Assembly: GCA_948470335.1 (NCBI GenBank)
Contig: CAOKOL010000035.1
Location: forward strand, 1-39,959
Reading direction: 5' to 3'
DNA length: 39,959 bases
Source of the DNA: an uncultured Lachnospiraceae bacterium
Lineage (GTDB): Bacteria; Bacillota; Clostridia; Lachnospirales; Lachnospiraceae
Positions 39,781 to 39,959 of the stretch are shown here, piece after piece. The position numbers and the translations under genes were made by a program. The notes beneath the pieces were generated by a model. It was not told the DNA's origin. It was given only the letters and a program-made list of their open reading frames with translations, and ran no database searches. Each line of letters starts with the position of its first letter. The stretch's first letter is position 1.

Positions 39781-39845
39781 TTCAATACTCGCCAACTGTG
39801 GCGTCCGTTTGAAAACGGCACTTATACCTCGTTGTGCGGCACACG
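39781..39845 (-). promoter_or_regulatory. L21-type ribosomal leader
   Basis: The transcribed leader on the - strand contains CCGTTT-tca-AACGG, then CGCCA-cagt-TGGCG, two clean stems upstream of the rplU SD. This resembles the L21 leader known from Firmicutes, which is thought to bind a ribosomal protein for feedback control. Confidence 0.6.
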
Positions 39846-39850
39846 AAGAT

Positions 39851-39879
39851 ATCTTAACATTAATGGAATAGTCTGTCAA
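39851..39879 (-). promoter_or_regulatory. Promoter of rplU-prp-rpmA
   Basis: TTGACA (39879-39874) and TAAGAT (39856-39851) are 17 bases apart on the - strand. Nothing further is visible in 39880-39959 beyond a weak AAACGC/GCGTTT inverted repeat. Confidence 0.82.
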
Positions 39880-39959
39880 TGGTTTTACGGCAAAAATTTA
39901 CCGCTCCTGAAATGTATTTTTAAACGCTACTCTTTTAGCGCATGATTGCGTTTAGTCTT

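Noticed and set aside
1..39959. CRISPR arrays, insertion sequences and rRNA genes
   Set aside because: None seen: no regularly spaced repeats, no transposase motifs and no rRNA-like stretches.

Overview
The window looks like a chromosomal piece of a spore-forming, gut-type clostridium, most likely a Lachnospiraceae member. Supporting signs are a SleC-type spore germination cortex hydrolase, a glmS ribozyme in front of glmS, Gram-positive LexA boxes in a divergent yneA/lexA arrangement, the rplU-prp-rpmA-obg-yhbY-nadD-yqeK-rsfS block, and an L27 precursor with the N-terminal extension that Prp cleaves. Species cannot be named from sequence alone.

Region 1 (1-11136, + strand) is a very AT-rich surface polysaccharide operon. 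It holds the end of one glycosyltransferase, two more glycosyltransferases, a Wzx-type flippase, a pyruvyltransferase-family protein, an EpsG/Wzy-type polymerase, a DUF115/GT42-like protein and the UDP-GlcNAc 4,6-dehydratase capE. These are followed by a three-gene set that looks like a CMP-ulosonic-acid pathway: a NeuA-like cytidylyltransferase, a DRE-TIM aldolase fused to a second DUF115/GT42-like domain, and a KdsC-like phosphatase. Genes overlap or lie 9-35 bases apart, so they are probably cotranscribed. Region 2 (11205-13747) has clearly higher GC and carries capF and capG, which complete the UDP-L-FucNAc route begun by capE. The composition boundary therefore cuts through one pathway. 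A terminator-like hairpin lies between capF and capG.

Region 3 (13764-21238) has an HSL-family esterase on the - strand. It also has a 1782-residue exported protein (dockerin, Fn3, discoidin-like and M60-like domains) in which the M60 zinc motif has lost its glutamate, and a membrane-anchored partner with a cohesin-like domain. Region 4 (21275-27645) contains sleC, tRNA-Gly(CCC), an RluD-family pseudouridine synthase, a cytidylate-kinase-like protein, an XRE/DUF2975 pair, and glmS with its ribozyme leader and promoter.

Region 5 (28040-28860) looks almost gene-free, but holds what I read as a complete par/Fst-like type I toxin-antitoxin locus. It has a 31-codon membrane peptide, a convergent antisense RNA promoter, one shared bidirectional terminator, and a direct repeat that lets the antisense RNA pair over the toxin start codon. 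Region 6 (28867-35231) has a DUF2726 protein, a TtcA-like protein overlapping a tyrosine recombinase, a long FtsA-like ATPase, and the SOS pair yneA-like/lexA with four LexA boxes. Region 7 (35387-39959, - strand) is the conserved ribosome-assembly and NAD block listed above.
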